This document shows, piece after piece, positions 10,301-16,300 of a stretch of 16,373 nucleotides of DNA. Location of the stretch: the NCBI GenBank assembly GCA_026997215.1, contig JALWJP010000086.1, positions 1 through 16,373 of the forward strand. The letters are read 5' to 3'. Below the pieces are notes generated by a model. That model worked only from the letters and a program-made list of their open reading frames with translations, did not search any database and was not told the origin of the DNA. The number at the start of each line of letters is the position of its first letter. Within the stretch, counting starts at the first letter, position 1. The position numbers were made by a program, and so were the translations under genes. Origin of the DNA: Nanobdellati archaeon. Its GTDB lineage: Archaea; EX4484-52; JAADEF01.

Positions 10301-13300
10301 GAAAAGCTAACAGACAAAAATGTCGTATAAGGTATTGCTCTTATAAGAGTTTTGTTAGGAAATACCACGTAGCCATTATCTTCATCAGTATGAGCGCCAT
10401 CATAACCATATTCTTCCTCAATTTTATAAAGAAAACTTGAGGTGGTAACATTATTTATTCTTTCATGAGAGTTGTCTCCTCCATTCTCACTCATAATTTT
10501 CGCAATAACTGCTGGTGTTGAAGAATAAACATATGGCAAATCATAAGTAGTCCAAGTAGTAGCATCGGGTTGGTTATGATATTTAGAAGATACAATATAT
10601 TTTACATCATTAATTGCCATTCTTTCCATGGCAACATAACCAACGGTTTCAGAAACGTGAGTTGTATCACTTGTTTCTTCTAATTTAACATCAAAATAGT
10701 TAATAGCGATATTATCTTCACGTGTTTTTACAGGATCTGCCTCGTTAAAAGTAAGAGATTGAGATAATACCACAGGAGGTGAAGGAAAAGATTCTTGGAA
10801 ATAAACAGTTACATAATTAGAATCAACACTTGCTGTACCTACTTCCACATATTTTCCCCCTATAATCCATTTACCTGGTAAAATTGCGATATAAGAAGCA
10901 TCTTCTAATGCGTGTACTCCGTCTAATCCTTCTGATTCTTGAATCACTGCCGTAAAGCCAGTAGTTGTTACATCCTTAATTCTAACAAATGCTTGATCAC
11001 CTTCGTTATAAGTATTTAAAGAAGAAATCACTACAGGTGTTTGATCATAGGAATTAATAAAGTTAATAGTTTTATCATTACTATCTAAAGTATAAACTAC
11101 TGCCTCTCCTATTACCTTATCAAATACTTTTTCATAATCACTTACAGATCCTACATTTTTATTTCCGTAATACATATAAAGCGTTTTTTTAATATAAGGT
11201 TCAATCTCAGGTATCTTCACCCATAAGATTAGTTGTGTTGTCTCTCCACTAACTATAACCTTTTCAACCCATATGGGTAGGTAAGTATTATTTGAGTAAG
11301 GTTCATCTACAGGATATTCAAATACTCTTATATCTCTTCCATCAGATGCAAGATTATACACAACATTGGGATCAGTTATGACTATTTTTTGAGTGTAATT
11401 AATATAATCTGTGGAACCAGTATTAGTGACATTTATTTCCAACTCATATATTTTCGATTCTCCTACAAACCTTATATCCGAACAATCAGAATTCATCTTA
11501 CCTTCCGAAATATAATTCCATGTAGGTAGTGTAATATTAAAAGCATCATAAGTTATTGATTCATCATTCTCATTAATTATTTTTATCTTTCGCCTATATA
11601 ACCACGATTTATTCCACCAATCATCATCCTTAGTATCTAAATACACATATTCTCTATTCTCGTATTCTTCCTTCTCTGTACTAATACTTATTTCTGCTTT
11701 AACATCTATAACAAAACTCTCGTAATCAGATGAATTAGTAATACCATCTGTATTGTTAGCAACAACCATAAATCTAAATGTATCTGGCTGCCAACTGGAG
11801 AAGTTATATTCGAATATATCGCTGCCTATATTAGTCATAAAATCTTCAACAATTAGTGTATTAGAAGAATCATAAATTTTGATAGTAACAGTATCTACAC
11901 CCACTTTATCCGTAACATTAGCTCTTAATTGGACTATTTGATTATTGCCTTGCCATGAAGGTATAGCTTGTAACCAAATGATTTGAGGCACAGAGGAGAC
12001 TTTTAAAGAATATGTTTCATTAGATTGTTCTAAAAATTGGCTGTCGTTACCATAAAACTTAGCCATAATATTGTGATAACCCAACGTAGCAGTAGAAGGT
12101 ATTGTATAAATAAAAGAGACGTAACCGTTAGAATCGGTAGTATAATTACCCAAATCAACACTATCAGTAAGATCGTAAAAAGAAATATTATAACCTCCTA
12201 AAGGCTCGCTTAAATCATTAACCAACCTCGCTTTAATTGTAACATTCAAGCCTTGCCCTTGAACATTAGGATTAATTGAATAATCAACAATATAGGTTCT
12301 TATGTAAACAGACACATTAATAGGAGAGGAATAATAATCTTCCATGTATTGATTAGTAGAATTCACTTTCACGCGTAAAGTATAATTACCTTCTTGCTTA
12401 GGCGTTATTACCCAAGAAACATTACAAATACGTGATTCTGGATTGTTCTTCACCTGTTCTAATGAGCAGGTTTGTGGATTTGATGTAGAGAAAATACTAG
12501 ATGGCTGCATCACAACATAATTAGATGTTTTAACTCTATATCCTATAACTACTTTATCAATAACTTCTTTAGCAAAATCGGCATTATTCTCCATTTCTAA
12601 TTTATATTGAACATACCTTGCAGGAGTTGCTTCTATAACGCTATCATTAGCAACTAAATACCATATTGACCAAGTAGATCCGTCATCAGAAGTTCTTATG
12701 TAGAAAGAAGAAGTTACATTATCGTCATCTAAACCATACCAATAAAATTTATCAAATTCATATTCATTAGTTTTAAAATCGATGATTTTAGATAGATAAA
12801 TACCTGAAGGATAATAAGATAAATAGGTTTCTTCCGTACCTTCAGAGGTAGAAAAACCCATATTATCAGCTAATTTTCGTACTCTTATATCATCATAGCG
12901 AGAAGAAGCACCAGCATCTCCATCGTTAATAAAGCATATATTTCCAGGTGTATAAGTATAAGTTGCGGAGGTACTTTGACCATTTGTTAGATCAGTAAAT
13001 ACTTGAGAAGAAGATTGCATCTCTATCCTATAGAAGTGATAATTAGTATCAGCACCTTGAGATCCTGAAGGATATGTCCATCCTCCTTGATTTATTGCAG
13101 GCGCTCCAGTTCCAGAAGTGTCTGTAACAAAGTAAATATCATTTATTCTCCAACCAGAATCAAAATCGTTGGTATTGGTTGGTCTTAAATGAGATTCTAC
13201 AATAAATGGAGCCTTAAAGTTCTTCAAAGTACATATACCTACGATCTGATTTCCTACTACAACCTCTGCAGCATAAGAAGAATAAGAAGTTTCATACACA

Positions 13301-16300
13301 ATTTGTGTATTAATAATACTCCATTTATTCGTATCTAGATAACCTTCCTCAAAATCATCATAGAAATCAAATACTTTTTCAGGATCGCTAATAGATTCGC
13401 TTTCTGAAGGGTTACCATAATAAATGTAGATCAAAGTGTCCGAATTAAGATAAACATAAGGTATTTTGACCCAAATAGAAGTAGATGTTGTATCACATCC
13501 AGACTCTATCCAATAATTAATAGGATATTCTCTATTATCAGTGATATTATAATAAGTAATTCTAATGTCGTTACAATCAGATCTCATCTTTCCTTCGGAA
13601 ATCAATGTTTGCGTATCTAAATTAAAATTGATCTGAAAATCATACAATATCTGAGAATTAGGATTGGTAATGTTTATAGGTAAACGATATTTCCATAAAC
13701 CATAAGCCCATGTTTTATTGGATAAATAAAGAGTACCGTCATATCCCGCAGTAATATTATCCATAGAAGTATAATTGTTAAAATCATCAAAACTATCTTC
13801 TATGTATTGTTTTAGAGGTGTTGAAATGCTGTAATATTGTGACCAAGCATAAGGAGAATTCTTAACACTTTCATACGAAATGTTTAATCCAAAAAGTTTA
13901 GGAGATGTGGTATTATCTGTTGTATTGAAGATAACATCAAATTGTAAATACCTATATCCTGGTAAATTAGGATAACTACTATTTTGAATTAATATCCAAG
14001 AACTCCATGTTATTTTATCCTGTGAAGTTCTTGCATAAACATCTAATGTTGTATTAGCAGGTATCTCAGCAAAATAAGTTATATTCGTATAATTAACAGA
14101 GTTAGAAAACATGTCCAATGTTATAATATATTTACCAGAAGGGTAATAAGCATAATTATTTGGTTCTTCACTTCCTTCGTATTGTGTAAATGCGGAGTTA
14201 GAAGCATATTTTCTCACATAAATTAAATCATATAAAGCATCTCTAGTAGTGTCATCCGAGTCACTTTCTCCACATAAAGGTCCATTAGAATAGTCATAAG
14301 CGGCGGATATAGAATTACCTGTAGTCAAATCTTCAAAATACTGATTAGCTATCAATACTGTGGCTCTATAATGATGGAAAGTAGTGTCGTTTTGAGAACC
14401 AGAAGGCCAACAAATAACAGTATCAATACAAGGATCACCAGTACCTGAATCAGATATAAAATAAATATTTCCTACTCTTATTCCTGAATCGAAATCGCTT
14501 GTGGATTCCGATCTCATCCAAAAATCAACAATTACATCAGATGAGAAAGAAGTAAGAGTACATGAACCTTCAATGTTGTTACCTCCTTCAACCCTCATTA
14601 TACCTACTCCGTAAGTTGGATCGGTTTCCTCGGTGGTATAAGAATTGGAGGTCCATTTATTAGGATCCAAAGAAAGATCTTCAAAGTCATCAAAGAAAAT
14701 AAAGACATTATCAGGATCCTCTTCACTATAAACATAATCATTACCGTAATACATATATAGCGTAGTGTTAGCATTTCCTTTTAGTAAAGGAACTTTAACC
14801 CATACAATAGTATTAGCGGTATTACATCCTGACTCTATCCAATAAGGTATTACTTCTTCGGTTTGAGAACTATCATTGTAATAAGTAAAACGTATATCTT
14901 GACACGTACTATTCATCTTCCCTGCTGCTATAAGAGATGCTGTATCTATAGTTAAATTTATTTGAAAATCCTCTAAATCATTAGTATTAGGATTGGTTAT
15001 ATTAATAGGAAGACGGTATTGCCAATCACTATATGCATCAAACCAATCACCATTAACTGCTAATTTAACATAATCTTGGGTTAAGGTATCAATAAGAGTT
15101 ACATTCTCTATATAATCGTATTTTATAAAATCATTATAATCATCTATTAACTTATATCCTACGTCGTATAAATCAAAACCTATTGCTTCAAGAGATGCGT
15201 TCAATGTAAAAGATTCAAATCTATATAATTTTTGATTATTAGGAGGTAAAGTAATATTTACGTTATAATTACCTACATATTCTGTTTTATTATATACAAC
15301 AGTAGTTTCATTATCAGGAAGTTCTATAACGTATATTAAATCATAAAGGGCATCTCTTGCACTATTATCAGAATCGCTAACAGTACATAAACTTCCAGGA
15401 GTGTAAGAGTTACTACTTCCTGCAGATGCTCCTAGAGTATAATCATTAAACTGCTGAGATGTATCATAAATAACGGCCCTATAAAAATGGTATGAGAGAT
15501 CATTTTGAGAACCAGAAGGATAACACCAAGTTGTACTAACACAAGGATCGCCACTACCAGAATCAGATATAAAGTAAATATTTCCTACCTCTATACCTGA
15601 ATCAAAATCGCTTGTTGATTCAGATCTCATATAAAAGCCTACTACTGAATTCGCGGGTACATTGTAAGTAGAAGTACATGCGCCTGTAACTTGATTTCCT
15701 CCTTCCACTCTCATCATACCCACGCCGTAAGTGGGATCTGTTTCTACAGTAACAGTACCTACAGCATTCCACTTAGTTGTATCCAAACTTCCAGACTCAA
15801 AATCGTCTACAAAAGTAGCCACCGCACTAACATTGCTTTCATCCACAGCATTAGGATTGTTATGATATAGAAAAATAGTAATAGTAGAGTGAGCACTAAA
15901 GTTTTCTGCTTTTATCCATAAATAAGCTAATTTGTTTTGCCAATCTACATATTCTATAAAATAAGGTATTTCTTTTTCTGTTTGAGTGGTTTCATTAAAT
16001 TGTATTACTCTTATATCGCTTAAATCACTCTTGGCCAAATCCCATGGAAAATTAGAACCATCTAATGTTATAAGAATTGAATAATTATCCAAAGAATAGT
16101 CGTTATTATTAGTAAGAAAGTATATGCTTCTATAACTCCAAGACTCATTCCACCATCCTGAATAAAAAGGATCAAAATAGAAAAATTTAAAAGAATATTG
16201 AGGCTTATTGGTTATTTTTAGCTGGATAGGATAAGAAATCTCAGAAGGTAACTCGTATAATACGTTAACCCAATTAGCAGGGGGTAAAGTTTTTTTATAA

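Larger units (their letters stand above)
8712..12300 (-). repeat. Supermodule A: Ig - Ig - DUF2341 (interrupted) - IgGFc-like - CARDB-like
   Basis: Order: Ig-like domain starting YIVDYSINPNVQGQ with SFYDLTDSVDLGNYTTDSNGY; a second Ig-like domain starting VPQIIWLQAIPSW; a short EISISTEKEEY linker; DUF2341 copy 4 with its insert; the large IgGFc-like module; and a CARDB-like domain. The same order recurs at 5222-7624, apart from the insert. The repeat is at protein level and well diverged, so it is an old internal duplication. Confidence 0.75.

Noticed and set aside
10300..11464. Frameshift, pseudogene or transposon explaining the interrupted DUF2341
   Set aside because: The frame is open throughout, both flanks keep conserved residues, and no transposase or terminal inverted repeat was seen. 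Misassembly cannot be excluded without reads.
12845..15834. CRISPR or short tandem DNA repeat array
   Set aside because: The repeats are long, degenerate and in frame; they are duplicated protein domains, not direct repeats with spacers.
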